A DNA stretch of 64,000 nt from Bryum argenteum (taxonomy: Eukaryota; Streptophyta; Bryopsida; Bryales; Bryaceae): the NCBI GenBank assembly GCA_037043015.1, contig CM073330.1, forward strand, positions 4,303,263 through 4,367,262, given 5' to 3'. Positions 36,855 through 49,900 of this stretch are shown piece after piece (the first letter of the stretch is position 1; the number at the start of each line of letters is the position of its first letter). The notes under the pieces were generated by a model, which was given only the letters and a program-made list of their open reading frames with translations, ran no database searches and was not told the origin of the DNA. The position numbers and the translations under genes were made by a program.

Positions 36855-37499
36855 TCACCAAAATGCCACGTTTTCGCAAAAACTCAATTTTGCTCCTTGG
36901 CAAAATGGCACAAGGAATGTTGCCATTTTAACGGAATTGAGGTTACAAACTTCTTTATCTCTTCCTTTCCTATCGAATGGAGATACATACATTACCCGAT
37001 CTCCTTCTCGGTAACCTTTATTGAACTCATTTTCGAGTTTCCGGACATCTTGTTCCGAGATAGGTCGAACTTTTGGATAACACACCAGACGGCACAATGG
37101 AATAACCATACGTGACTTCTTAACAGGTTTGAAACGGAACCTGTTTATGATTGCAATGGAATCACTTTTGTGAATCATTCGCATCTCGTTGGCACTCCAG
37201 TCCGGGTCTTTGTTTTGAAGATGAGGAGGCATGTGAACTATGCCCACGTTCACACTTCCAGGCATAGGAGATTGTTCGTCATCTGAAGGGGACTCGTGTT
37301 CATCGACATCTTGCGCAGTTTCCAGAAGAGGTTCGGATCGGATTGCACTATCGCTCGGAATGGCGGAAGACATGACTTCTACGTTCTCTTGTGCTTCGAG
37401 AACGCTAACATCTCCATGTAGAACTGGAGCAGATGGGGAGTATTGCGGAAGTACGGTATCTTCTTCGTCTTGAAGAGATAGTACGTCGGATATTCTCAT
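36855..37499 (-). CDS. Hypothetical acidic protein, 214 residues
   Basis: This open minus-strand frame begins MRISDVLSLQDEEDTVLPQY, directly after a possible acceptor (TTACTTGTCAG), so it is either a first exon or an internal one. An acidic, disordered N-terminal half (SPSDDEQSPMPGS) is followed by a more structured part, VRPISEQDVRKLENEFNKGY and REGDRVMYVSPFDRKGR. The 3' end of the frame (about 36905-36945) coincides with a TTAAAATGGC-type dispersed motif, so the last 20-25 residues may not be coding. I recognise no domain. It could be a further exon of the gene at 37641-46420, but I see no good donor joining them. Confidence 0.5.
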   Translation of the reverse strand: MRISDVLSLQDEEDTVLPQYSPSAPVLHGDVSVLEAQENVEVMSSAIPSDSAIRSEPLLETAQDVDEHESPSDDEQSPMPGSVNVGIVHMPPHLQNKDPDWSANEMRMIHKSDSIAIINRFRFKPVKKSRMVIPLCRLVCYPKVRPISEQDVRKLENEFNKGYREGDRVMYVSPFDRKGRDKEVCNLNSVKMATFLVPFCQGAKLSFCENVAFW

Positions 37500-37640
37500 C
37501 TGACAAGTAAGACCACAAAATTCAAAGTCGAGAAAAACAAAATAATAACAAATGAAACAAGTAATAAAATATTAAATCAAATATATATCCGATCATAATG
37601 TAGAATATTGTTGTAAGTATCTAGAAATGTTGTCATAATA

Positions 37641-40600
37641 CTATATGGATTTCAACTTCGCTGCAAGACGCGGAGAACGTCTGGGTGTATGCCTAGCTAA
37701 AGCTCTCGCTTCAGTACGCCTATCCTTGGCCTCATTCTTTTTAATTCTTGTGTTAACCGCGTCTGCGAACCGATCAAAGTCATCACGTGAAGTGTGACTG
37801 ACAGGTGAAACAAGAGGCGGAGTTTCCGGAACCGAGGACAATGGTATCACTAAACGCCGGGACTCTACATAACCCAAGACATTCTTTCTCATAGCCGATA
37901 AGTCGCTGTCGGCATCAGATTCCTCCTTATTTGCGACAAAATTAACTTTTTCGGCGTCCTGCATTACGACAAGGAACACTGAACATAAGTATTTTCAGAA
38001 ATTCACATACAACAATCATATCTAATGAGATATTATTAAACATCACAACACATTGCACTAATAGATAACAAGATACACGCAAAGCATATCGATATTTGAT
38101 ATAAATTATATCTAAGAACTAAGGAAATGTAACAGTCAATGTAACTTTTGACACCTCTCACAAGAGAAGGGCCAGGCAAGGTAGTTTAGTCGAATATAAG
38201 GACAAGCATCACAGTGGGAAAATGGCTAAAACCGCAATTCAAGCAAAAAAATGAATCCAAGAAGCAGAGATCCTATCCTCCTCGGATAACTCCACCGAGA
38301 GCCCTGTTGAGATGCCAACACCCTCCCATCTAGAAAGCAGGCTTTGCACACACAAGGAGACCACGAAAAGCTTAAAATAAGAAACTCAATATTCCCACGA
38401 ATACTTGACCTGCGGTACAGCAGGTTTCCACCACGAGTGTCCTGAGGAGATGCCTTTGACGAACATCACCACGAACAACGGGACCACGAACCACGAAAAC
38501 GACGGCACCAGAACCGGAGTGGGTTTGGAATCAAATTCGATTCTGCCACGGAGTGCACTTCTGCGGTACCGCAGGTTACCACCTAGAGTGCAACCACCTA
38601 AACCCTAAACCGACACCCTCGGAACGAGAGTGCAGGCTTTGGAAGAACAACACCACGAACAAGGGAACCACGAAGGAGGACCACGACGGCACAGAACACA
38701 GTGAGTTTGAAAGAAAACATTGATCCTGCCACGGACGGCACACCTGCAGTACAGCAGGTTACAACCTCAAAGGAGCACGAAGGAGGACCACGTCGGCACA
38801 CAACCAGACACGCATGGGCTAATGGTACCTCAGGTTACCACCTCGAGGGCCCTCATGAGAGGCCGACAACCTCCATTCGACAGTGCAGGCTCGATACGAA
38901 AATCACCACGAACAAGGCGACCACGAAGGAGGACCACGACGGCACAGAAGCAGGGTGAGTTTGAATCAAGGAATTAGATCATGCCACAAATGGGTTCATC
39001 TGCGGTACCATCTCTGCGATACCAACTCGAGGGCCCTGAAGACAAGCCGACACCCTTCCAATACGAGTGCGGGCTGGGGACGAACACCACCACAAACAAG
39101 GGACCACGAAGGAGGACCACGACAGAACCAGAACCTGGGTGGAGGCTAGAGACGAGCAACACTCCCAATACGAGTGCAGGCTGGAGAGAGGGCCCTGCAG
39201 ACATGCCGACGCCCTCGGTCGATCAACACCACGAACAAGGGACCACGAAGGAGGACCACGACGGCACAGAAAGAGAGGGGGTTGAAAAAAAACCTCTGTC
39301 CTGCCAAGATTGGGCTGATCTGCGGTACCGCAGGTTACCTCTTCGAGGGCCCGCAGGTTACCTTCCCATCGGCATTGCAAACATTGCACGAAAAACACCA
39401 CGACAAGGGACCACGAAGGAGGACCACGACAGCACCATAACCCGAATGACTTGGCAAAAAAGCATTCGTTCGTGCCACGGAGGGCTGACCTGCGGTACCG
39501 CAGGTTACCTCCTCGAGGGCCCTGAATACATGCTGACACCCTCCCAATACGAGTGCAGGCTGGGACGAACAACATCACGAACAAGGGACCACGAAGGAGG
39601 ACCACGACGGCACAACCACCCGGGTGAGTTGGCAAAAAAGCCAGCCGAACATGCCAATGAGAGCAGACCTGCGGTACCGCAGGTTACCTCCTCGAGGGCC
39701 CTGAAGACATGACGACACCCTCCCAATACGAGTGCAGGCTGGAGAGAGGGCCCTGCAGACATGTCGACGCCCTCGGTCGAACAACACCACGAACAAGGGA
39801 CAACGAAGGAGGACCACGACGGCACAGAAAGAGAGGGGGTTGAAAAAAAACCTCTGTCCTGCCAAGATTGGGCTGATCTGCGGTACCGCAGGTTACCTCT
39901 TCGAGGGCCCGCAGGTTACCTTCCCATCGGCATTGCAAACATTGCACGAAAAACACCACGACAAGGGACCACGAAGGAGGACCACGACAAAGACCATAAC
40001 CCGAATGACTTGACAAAAAGCATTCGTTCGTACACGGAGGGTCGACTGCGGGTATCAGCAGTTACCTCCTCGAGGGCCCTGAATACATGCTGACACCCTC
40101 CCAATACGAGTGCAGGCTGGGACGAACAACACCACGAACAAGGGACCACGAAGGAGGACCACGACGGCACAACCACCCGGGTGAGTTGGCAAAAAAGCCA
40201 GCCGAACATGCCAATGAGAGCAGACCTGCGGTACCGCAGGTTACCTCCTCGAGGGCCCTGATGACATTACGACACCCTCCCAATACGAGTGCAGGCTGGA
40301 GAGAGGGCCCTGCAGACATGCCGACGCCCTCGGTCGAACAACACCACGAACAAGGGACCACGAAGGAGGACCACGACGGCACAACCACCCGGGTGAGTTG
40401 GCAAAAAAGCCAGCCGAACATGCCAATGAGAGCAGACCTGCGGTACCGCAGGTTACCTCCACGAGGGCCCTGAAGACATGACGACACCCTCCCAATACGA
40501 GTGCAGGCTGGAGAGAGGGCCCTGCAGACATGTCGACGCCCTCGGTCGAACAACACCACGAACAAGGGACCACGAAGGAGGTCCACGACGGCACACAAAG

Positions 40601-43600
40601 AGAGGGGGTTTGAAAAAAAACCTCTGTCCTGCCAAGAATGGGCTGATCTGCGGTACCGCAGGTTACCTTCTCGAGGGCCCGCAGGTTACCTTCCCATCGG
40701 CATTGCAAACATTGCACGAAAAACACCACGACAAGGGACCACGAAGGAGGACCACGACAGCACCATAACCCGAATGACTTGGCAAAAAAGCATTCGTTCG
40801 TGCCACGGAGGGCTGACCTGCGGTACCGCAGGTTACCTCCTCGAGGGCCCTGAATACATGCTGACACCCTCCCAATACGAGTGCAGGCTGGGACGAACAA
40901 CACCACGAACAAGGGACCACGAAGGAGGACCACGACGGCACAACCACCCGGGTGAGTTGGCAAAAAAGCCAGCCGAACATGCCAATGAGAGCAGACCTGC
41001 GGTACCGCAGGTTACCTCCTCGAGGGCCCTGATGACATTACGACACCCTCCCAATACGAGTGCAGGCTGGAGAGAGGGCCCTGCAGACATGCCGACCCCC
41101 TCGATCGAACAACACCACGAACAAGGGACTACGAAGGAGGACCACGACGGCACACAAAGAGAGGGGGTTGAAAAAATACCTCTGTCCTGCCAAGAATGGG
41201 CTGATCTGCGGTACCGCAGGTTACCTCTTCGAGGGCCCGCAGGTTACCTTCCCATCGGCATTGCAAACATTGCACGAAAAACACCACGACAAGGGACCAC
41301 GAAGGAGGACCACGACAGCAACATAACCCGAATGACTTGGCAAAAAAACATTCGTTCGTGCCACGGAGGGCTGACCTGCGGTACCGCAGGTTACCTCCTC
41401 GAGGGCCCTGTAGAAATGCCGACACCCTCCCAATACGAGTGCAGGCTGGGGCGAACAAGACCACGAGCAAGGGACCACGATGGAGGACCACAACAAACAC
41501 CACCACAAACAAGGGACTACGAAGGAGGACCACGACAGAACCAGAACCTGGGTGCAGCCTAGAGACGAACAACACTCCCAATACGAGTGCAGGCTGGAGA
41601 CAGGGCCCTGCGGACATGCCGACCCCCTCGGTCGATCAACACCACGAACAAGGGACCACGAAGGAGGACCACGACAACACCATAACCCCAATGACTTGGC
41701 AAAAAAACATTCGTTCGTGCCACGGAGGGCTGACCTGCGGTACCGCAGGTTACCTCCTCGAGGGCCCTGTAGAAATGCCGACACCCTCCCAATACGAGTG
41801 CAGGCTGGGGCGAACAAGACCACGAGCAAGGGACCACGATGGAGGACCACAACAAACACCACCAAAAACAAGGGACTACGAAGGAGGACCACGACAGAAC
41901 CAGAACCTAGGTGCAGCCTGGAGACGAACAACACTCCCAATACGAGTGCAGGCTGGAGACAGGGCCCTGCGGACATGCCGACCCCCTCGGTCGATCAACA
42001 CCACGAACAAGGGACCACGAAGGAGGACCACGACGGCACACAAAGAGAGGGGGTTGAAAAAATACCTCTGTCCTGCCAAGAATGGGCTGATCTGCGGTAC
42101 CGCAGGTTACCTCTTCGAGGGCCCGCAGGTTACCTTCCCATCGGCATTGCAAACATTGCACGAAAAACACCACGACAAGGGACCACGAAGGAGGACCACG
42201 ACAGCAACATAACCCGAATGACTTGGCAAAAAAACATTCGTTCGTGCCACGGAGGGCTGACCTGCGGTACCGCAGGTTACCTCCTCGAGGGACCTGTAGA
42301 AATGCCGACACCCTCCCAATACGAGTGCAGGCTGGGGCGAACAAGACCACGAGCAAGGGACCACGATGGAGGACCACAACAAACACCACCACAAACAAGG
42401 GACTACGAAGGAGGACCACGACAGAACCAGAACCTGGGTGCAGCCTAGAGACGAACAACACTCCCAATACGAGTGCAGGCTGGAGACAGGGCCCTGCGGA
42501 CATGCCGACCCCCTCGGTCGATCAACACCACGAACAAGGGACCACGAAGGAGGACCACGACAGCACCATAACCCCAATTACTTGGCAAAAAAACATTCGT
42601 TCGTGCCACGGAGGGCTGACCTGCGGTACCGCAGGTTACCTCCTCGAGGGCCCTGTAGAAATGCCGACACCCTCCCAATACGAGTGCAGGCTGGGGCGAA
42701 CAAGACCACGAGCAAGGGACCACGATGGAGGACCACAACAAACACCACCAAAAACAAGGGACTACGAAGGAGGACCACGACAGAACCAGAACCTAGGTGC
42801 AGCCTGGAGACGAACAACACTCCCAATACGAGTGCAGGCTGGAGACAGGGCCCTGCGGACATGCCGACCCCCTCGGTCGATCAACACCACGAACAAGGGA
42901 CCACGAAGGAGGACCACGACGGCACACAAAGAGAGGGGGTTGAAAAAATACCTCTGTCCTGCCAAGAATGGGCTGATCTGCGGTACCGCAGGTTACCTCT
43001 TCGAGGGCCCGCAGGTTACCTTCCCATCGGCATTGCAACATTGCACGAAAAACACCACGACAAGGGACCACGAAGGAGGACCACGACAGCACCATAACCC
43101 GTATGACTTGGAAAAAAAACATTCGTTCGTGCCACGGAGGGCTGACCTGCGGTACCGCAGGTTACCTCCTCGAGGGCCCTGTAGAAATGCCGACACCCTC
43201 CCAATACGAGTGCAGGCTGGGGCGAACAAGACCACGAGCAAGGGAACACGATGGAGGACCACAACAAACACCACCACAAACAAGGGACTACGAAGGAGGA
43301 CCACGACAGAACCAGAACCTGGGTGCAGCCTGGAGACGAACAACACTCCCAGTACGAGTGCAGGCTGGAGACAGGGCCCTGCGGACATGCCGACCCCCTC
43401 GGTCGATCAACACCACGAACAAGGGACCACGAAGGAGGACCACGACAGCACCATAACCCCAATGACTTGGCAAAAAAACATTCGTTCGTGCCACGGAGGG
43501 CTGACCTGCAATACCGCAGGTTACCTCCTCGAGGGCCCGCAGGTTACCTTCCCATCGGCATTGCAAACATTGCATGAAAAACACCACGAACAAGGGGACC

Positions 43601-46420
43601 ACGACAAGTGCGAAAACAATACCCACCCTGCCACAAACAGCTGACCTCCAGTACATTTGGTAACCATCTCAGGGCCCTTCTATGATGCCGACACCCTCCC
43701 TACGGGAGTGCAGGCCTCGGACGAACAATACCACGAACAAGGACTGCACGAATGAGGACGACGACGACACGAGAATTTGAGTAAGTAGAGAAAACAAATC
43801 AACGATGCCCCTGAGGCACACCTGTAGTACAGCAACTGCCCACCTCGAGGGCCCTGATGACGTGCCGAAGCCCTCCCATGGGGAGTGCAGGCATTGGACG
43901 ATGAACACCACGAACAAGGGGACCACGAAGGAGGATTACTACGGCAGCAAATCCCGAATGACTTGGCAAAGAAATTTTCGTTCGTGCCACGGATGGCAGA
44001 CCTGCGGTACCGCAGGTTACCTCCTCGAAGACCCTGATAAGAAGCCGAAACACTCCCACTACGAGTGCAGGCTGGAGACAAGGCCCTGCAGACATGCCGA
44101 CTCCCTGGGACGATCAACACCACGAACAAGGGACCACGGAGGAGACCACGACGGCACAGAAAGAGAGGGGGTTTGGAAAAAAAACTCCACCCTGCCGAGA
44201 ATGGGCTGATCTGCGGTACCGCAGGTTACCTCCTCGACGGCCCGCAGGTTACCTTCGCATCGGTATTGCAAAAATTGCACGAAAAACACCACGAACAAGG
44301 AGAACATGACAAGTGCGAAAAAAAATTCGATCCTGCCACTGAGGCACACCTGCAGTACACCACTTCCCCACCTCGAGGGCCGTGATGAGGTGCCGAAACC
44401 CTCCCATGGGGAGTGCAGGCCTTGTACGACGAACACCACGAATAAGGGGACCACGAAGGAGGACCGTGACGCCGACCAGAACCACAGAGACAACATAAAA
44501 GTTTGAAAAAAAAAAATACTCACCTTGAAGCCGTTTCGTTTGAAGTAGAATGCTTCCAATTCGGCGCGGGATTTGGTTCCTCCTCCTCCTTGAGTGCAAT
44601 GAGATCTGTAATACTCCGCATAAAACTCTGCAAACAAGCTCGACTCTGACGACCCTATACTCACATTCTGAAGATCAAACTTGTCGTTCTCTTCTTCTGG
44701 CCGATTAGTCACTTCATCTTCTTCCTCCAATCTCGCCATTTCTCCCTCTTCTCGTGCAAACGCAGCGCCCTCCTCCAACCCTAACTGCACAGTTGATAAG
44801 CAAAGGAAAGCCTTGAAAGATCATCCTTACAACCTCTTTTTCGACGATGACAAGATTCCTATTGCTAATCCCAGCTACCTCTCTGACACAGCTATCCTTC
44901 TTTTGTCGACTCCGCCATTCCTACTCTCATTTCAAAATTTACAGTCTGTCTCTGCTGCAACCACGATTCCTCATTGCTGGCTTAGCTGAAGCGCTTGTCA
45001 TCCAATCGACATTATGAGGACTAAATAAAGTGATAGGGTTTCGATTTTCCTGCATGTCCCGCCGGAGCAGCGACGCCGCCCAACTGCGACGCCGAGCTCG
45101 AAGTTGCTGACCCCTTCACTACGGATGAAGCTGCTGTTGCCATCCATATCGGATCCTCCCTCTATACGTACCCGGCCCAACATACCCGGATCCCCTCCCC
45201 TAGCCGCCATACCAGGCTCCTCTAACCTGCCCGCCCTACCCGGCTCCCCATTCCTTCCCATTTACCTGGATTTCCAGCCCCTGCCCGCCATACCCGGATA
45301 CCCGTCCCTGCCCGCCATACCCGGATTCCCGTCCCTGCTGGCCATACCCGGATCCCCTCCCCTGGCCGCCCTACCCGGCTCCTCGTACCTGCCCGCCATA
45401 CCCGGCTCCGCATTCCTTAACATTTACCCGGATTCCCAGCCCTTGCCCTCCATACCCGGATTCCCTTCCCTGCCCACCATACCCGGATCCCCTCCACTGC
45501 CCGCCATACCCGGCTCCTCTTTTTACCCGTAAATGACAATAAAACAAACAAAAATAATTGTTTTATTTTATTTACGTTTTCCAAAAATCAAACAATGTTC
45601 CCACTTGAATATCACTATGAAATATATTAATTTTTCTTTACTCTATTTCTATCATGAAACCATATGTTGTAAAAACTCAACACTACATCGAACCCAAGAA
45701 AGGACTCCCGTTGATTGTGTACTTAATCAACCCTAAGTCCTCCCAGTAAACCAGGAAGTAGGGTTTCTCATGTACCTCCTCCTCTAATTCTTTAGCGCTT
45801 GTGTCAACTTCTTCTGCTTCATCATTTAGTGTTTCGTGATGCAAAGGGGCTTCCGCTGTCTCCCCCACATCGGTGACTCTTTTCTCCTCATACACTGCTG
45901 CTTCATCTCCTGATCGCTCGTCTTCTTCTTCCAATCCTCTGCGATCCTGATAACAACACATTTTCATATTCATCCATATTTGTATTCGTTAATACTTTGA
46001 CCTTCTTGAATATCATCATATTTGAAACATTTAGAACTCCATTACCTCATGTGTAGAGTCCACACCTACATCGTCATCCCCATCTGCGCAAATAGCCTGA
46101 CTAAACGTCCTGAACTGCCCTCTACTCCCTTCCTCCTCCTCTTCTTCTGCTTCATGAGTCCCGACAATCTCCGGGACACTGTCGAGGTTGAGCGACCGCA
46201 TTTTGATAGTCCGCCTGAATGGCGGTAGCACATCATCGTCGATCAAGATATCGTACCCGTCTGGTTCTTGGTCATCGCCGCTAGAGCTTCTCCCATCGCG
46301 CTTCCGCAAAGCACTACGCCTCTGTGCTTTAGAATTAGTGAACTTCGTTCCGCCCCTCCGCTTCTTTTTTCTCTGACTTAACTCCTTCCCTCTCTCACTA
46401 CCGCTACCGGTTTCGTCCAT
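37641..46420 (-). CDS. Four-exon gene for a charged nuclear-type protein
   Basis: Exons on the minus strand: 46420-46046, 45946-45776, 44784-44524 and 37958-37641, about 374 codons. All junctions are GT-AG and phase 0 (donors GAG/GTAATG, GAG/GTACAT and AAG/GTGAGT; acceptors TATCAG, GTGCAG and ATGCAG). The start ATG at 46420 follows a TATATAA-like box about 95 bp upstream. The product begins MDETGSGSERGKELSQRKKK, with a basic cluster likely acting as a nuclear signal. It has several Glu/Asp-rich stretches, SLFAEFYAEYYRSHC, and a basic end with RRSPRLAAKLKSI. No enzymatic domain was recognised. The end of exon 2 is the least certain point, because reading through gives a stop at 45683. Intron 2 holds a 30-bp minisatellite and intron 3 (6.6 kb) a satellite. 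It lies head to head with the MULE-like gene and may be its partner. Confidence 0.5.
38390..44480. repeat. Satellite with higher-order structure and palindromes
   Basis: A tandem array of related 170-, 178- and 211-bp monomers. Each carries CTGCGGTACCGCAG (a 14-bp perfect palindrome, often extended to ACC...GGT), then GTTACCTC and CTCGAGGGCCC. Exact palindromes start at 38562, 39320, 39490, 39669, 39878, 40226, 40438, 40648, 40818, 40997, 41206, 41376, 41735, 42093, 42264, 42618, 42977, 43147, 44002 and 44211. From 39.3 to 41.3 kb the higher-order period is about 560 bp (170+178+211). From 41.3 to 43.5 kb it is about 885 bp. The ends are more diverged, as expected for array edges. It lies entirely within intron 3 of the minus-strand gene. 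Confidence 0.9.
45155..45535. repeat. 30-bp minisatellite, CCATACCCGGATCCCC type
   Basis: About twelve units of roughly 30 bp, with consensus parts CTGCCCGCCATACCCGG and ATTCCCGTCC, so the array is strongly C-rich on the plus strand. It lies in intron 2 of the minus-strand gene. A plus-strand frame through it (a Pro-Gly-Ser repeat) is open because the unit is a multiple of three. I do not call it a gene. Confidence 0.8.
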
Positions 46421-46941
46421 GATGGCAATGAGATAACTTCTCACACGTTCCACTAAACGAGTACAACTGTTTTCACTGCAAATGAAGAGGTTGAACTATG
46501 AATTTGATCTCCATTATATAAGTTCCCCCATGCGGCTAAGCAACCCTAATCAGCCAACGCGTATTCCCTAACATGCCGCTCTCACCGTGTCTGACAATCC
46601 AAAATAAGCTTACTTTTGAATGCAACTATTATCCAACTAAATCTCTGACAGTGACTGCCGCCGCCACTTTTCCTTCTCCACCTACTTTATTTATGGACGA
46701 ATCTCATATTTTTAATCGTGACTACTTAATGCAATTCTGTCAATCCTATTATTTTAAGTATTACAAGTACTGTGCTTTTAAATGATCTTGCTCACGATTA
46801 ATAGTATCAAGTATATGTACGTTTTATTATAAGACATTACGTTTAATAAGTATTTAATACTAATGCCAACACCCTGCACCAAATTCTCCTATTTGAACCT
46901 TCGAGACGCACCTCAAACTCTCTTCTTCTGCGCACTAGTTG
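46421..46941. promoter_or_regulatory. Shared upstream region of two divergent genes
   Basis: About 520 bp separate the start codons of the minus-strand charged-protein gene (46420) and the plus-strand MULE-like gene (46942 or 46969). ATTATATAAG at about 46512-46521 is well placed as a TATA box for the minus gene. For the plus gene, TTTATTATAAG near 46823-46833 is a weaker candidate. The arrangement suggests a bidirectional promoter. Confidence 0.4.
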
Positions 46942-49900
46942 ATGTTCTCTTTCTCGCCTCTGTCTATCATGGCATCCTCAGCTCCTCTGCCTCCCGCTGC
47001 AGACGTCATTGCCATTAGGTCTGATGCCTTAAGTCCCCCAATCTGCATTCCTCCGGGGGTGGATGGAGTGGCTGAAGTTACACCGTCTTGGCTAGCAATT
47101 CGATTCGGGTTTGATGAGTCCTCTCTCTGGTTAGAGAAACATGTCTTAGATCCTGAGACTAATCTTGTCCAGTACTCCGTCCTAGTCGAACCAGTGGACC
47201 TACTGAGCAATTGTAAAATGTATAAGCTACAGCCTGGACAGTATCGATTGTTCGGCTTGACAGAGTCCGTAATGAACGCCTCCACTGTCCTCCTCACTCC
47301 TCGTAGTTCTTCTACCATCTCCACAGTTGTTCCAGTTCTTGCTCGTGTCAAGGTTGAACCCGGACTCGAAGTCCGAATTGATATTTCTGATTCATCCGAC
47401 GATGAAAGGAAATCGTCCATCCAGTCCCGTCGACTAACATCGAATCTGCCTCCCCCCTCGTCTGGTTCTAAACAGAGTCTCAGAACCACCCCTTCTTCTC
47501 TTGCTTTCTCCAAAGTTGTAAAACCCAAAAACATTCTTTCCTCCCTCTGTAGACTAGGTAGTATGTCTCGCAACAAAACTATACTCAAAAAAATAGATTT
47601 CCATTCCATTCGTACTCTCAACGTCTCTTTCTTGCCTCCCATTTTCAATGGTGATGTACTGTACATTCTCCCTCCCGTTCTACCAACTACTGCTGTTAAG
47701 GTAGCCAAATCTATGGAAGGGATGGACAAAAGATACGACGGCCATGTGTGGACTAGGACTATGACTACTAACATCAGTAACAACCTCGGGTTGTCTTTCC
47801 GCTACTCTAACTGTGTAGGGCATCTTCAATGCCACAATGACAAGTGCGGCTTCTTGCTACGACCTGACCGCAGAGCACAAGTGAATGAGGTGGAGTTCGA
47901 GGGCTTTACCAAGGACCCCTTCTCTGTCGGCCACGCGCCTCCTCCTTCTTCAACCCTTGTCTGTAAGATCTGCAAAGAACCTCCCGTTTGTGTTGCTATA
48001 TGTCCTTCTAAAATATTCTACGTATTCGGAGAGGAGAGTCAAGAGCGGGCGTGTGTGCATATCGGTACCCACGAACATCCTGTAAAGGTCGGAGACTACA
48101 GATGTGCACGTAAAATAATTGATGAGTTAATAGAGGAGCACGTAGAACGTAACCCACAAGCTACCACGTCCAAAATAGTCATGGAGGCAAGCAAAGATTT
48201 ACTCGGAAACCTACTTCTCCGCGATGAGGGTGACCCTGTAACCGCCAAGCTCACCCTCCAAGAGCTAGAACCTATATTCGATCAGTATAAAGAGCTGAAC
48301 TCTCCCAGCGTGAGGAATCGTATTACCACTTTTAAGCACTTGCGCAGATACGGTGTTCTTGATGGGATCACCAAGCTTCGAGGCCTCAGCAACTGGGCTT
48401 ACATCCAACGGAACCAGTTCTCGGGCCAAGGAGATGAAAGTGACAAAGTCTTCATTTTCAAAATGTCTGAGGTCGGCCCTGGAAGCGGTGTTGACCTTGT
48501 TCGTCGTATGCAGCCCGGAGGCGACCTGTCCCACGCGTGGTTGATGTTCGACCACGTCAAGCGTGTCAAGAACTGGACCACCATGGCGTGCCACGTTTAT
48601 GACTCAAAAATCTGCCGCATTCTAACTATTGCTTGCTGTGATTTCCAGTCCGAAGACGGAGAAGCTCAAATCGTCTTCTGGAAGAACCTAAACCACGTCA
48701 TGGGCAGGAACGGAGTGGAAGCGCCACAGTTTCAAGGGTTCATGGCCGACAGTGCGCAAGCCAACTGGAACGCTGTGCGGATCATTTACGGCTCCGGAGA
48801 CCCTAAAGTGCCCATGGAAGGCCGCGAGCGGACTTGCTACTTCCATTGGACGCAATCACTAGAGAAACACACCAAACAATACATCGTGCATGAGTTGCAG
48901 GATCAACATCGACATCTTTGTAAGCAATACAAAGATGCACGCACCATGGCTGAGGCAGAGACAAGATACTGGGCGATCCGAGCATGGTGGGCGTCGGCGC
49001 AGGCCACCTCTGACGTTGGATTAGGTCACCTCGAACACTGGCTTGCATTCTGGCACTTCCGATACAGGCAGTGGGGTGGCTTCATGGAATTGGTGAGTCC
49101 ACAGTCGCTACAGCATTTTTTTACACGTGCATGTATGTCTACTTACTCTTTAAAATCCATTTACTTCTTTACTATAGAATATTCAACTTTTAGGATTCTT
49201 TTCAGTAAGAATTATTTTTTAAAAAATTTGAAAAAAATTTCTATTTTTAGTTCAGACTTGCTGATGCAAAAGAAGTCTAACCCGCTCTCACCTCGTGATC
49301 AACTTCTTTTGTTACTAAGTCAAATGTCTTTGCACCTTGCAGGAAAATAAATATTCTGCGGAGGAGCTGGCCGAGATGCCTTCATGCAACCTTGCGGAAT
49401 CTATCCACAACAAATGGTTGCAAGCGTCCGGCAACAAGGGTGGAGACTTGTACGTTGCAGCTGTTGATGATTATGTTCGTGCTTTCCTCCAAGTTGTAGG
49501 TTACCACGACTTCAACGGAGGTGGTAAGGGTGGTAATGGACCAACATCCGAGGAACTATTACTTCGTGTTGCCCATAAAGCTCAACGTACCGGCGATCCA
49601 TCAGGCCTCACAAAGGCAGTTTCTGAATATCCAGGAGCTGAAAATATTTGTACCCGCTACGCCCACCTTGAGGGGGCCGAGGTGTTCGGATCCAAGAAAC
49701 GAAAGGCCGATGTTCCAATTGGAGCTGATGATGAAACGCACAGACCTGACACCGTGAGCTACTCACGTCCGCGAATTGGGAGAAGGGTTACCCGAGCTTG
49801 TGCTGAAAATCTGAGTACTATCCATGAAGTGGATGAAGTTGAGGAGCCATTTACAGTACCATCCACTTTTGCTGGACATACTATTGAACGTGTCACCGCT

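Noticed and set aside
38981..43644. Very long open frames (up to 473 codons) in several frames of both strands across the satellite
   Set aside because: Frames overlap in two or three registers at once and follow the repeat unit. Openness comes from a stop-poor repeat, and the region lies in an intron of the opposite strand.
38390..44480. CRISPR-like array of repeats and spacers
   Set aside because: Repeats are 170-211 bp monomers with higher-order structure in a eukaryotic intron. There are no short unique spacers.
45104..45532. Pro/Gly/Ser repeat protein on the plus strand
   Set aside because: The 30-bp minisatellite unit is a multiple of three, so the frame stays open automatically. The array is in an intron of the minus gene.
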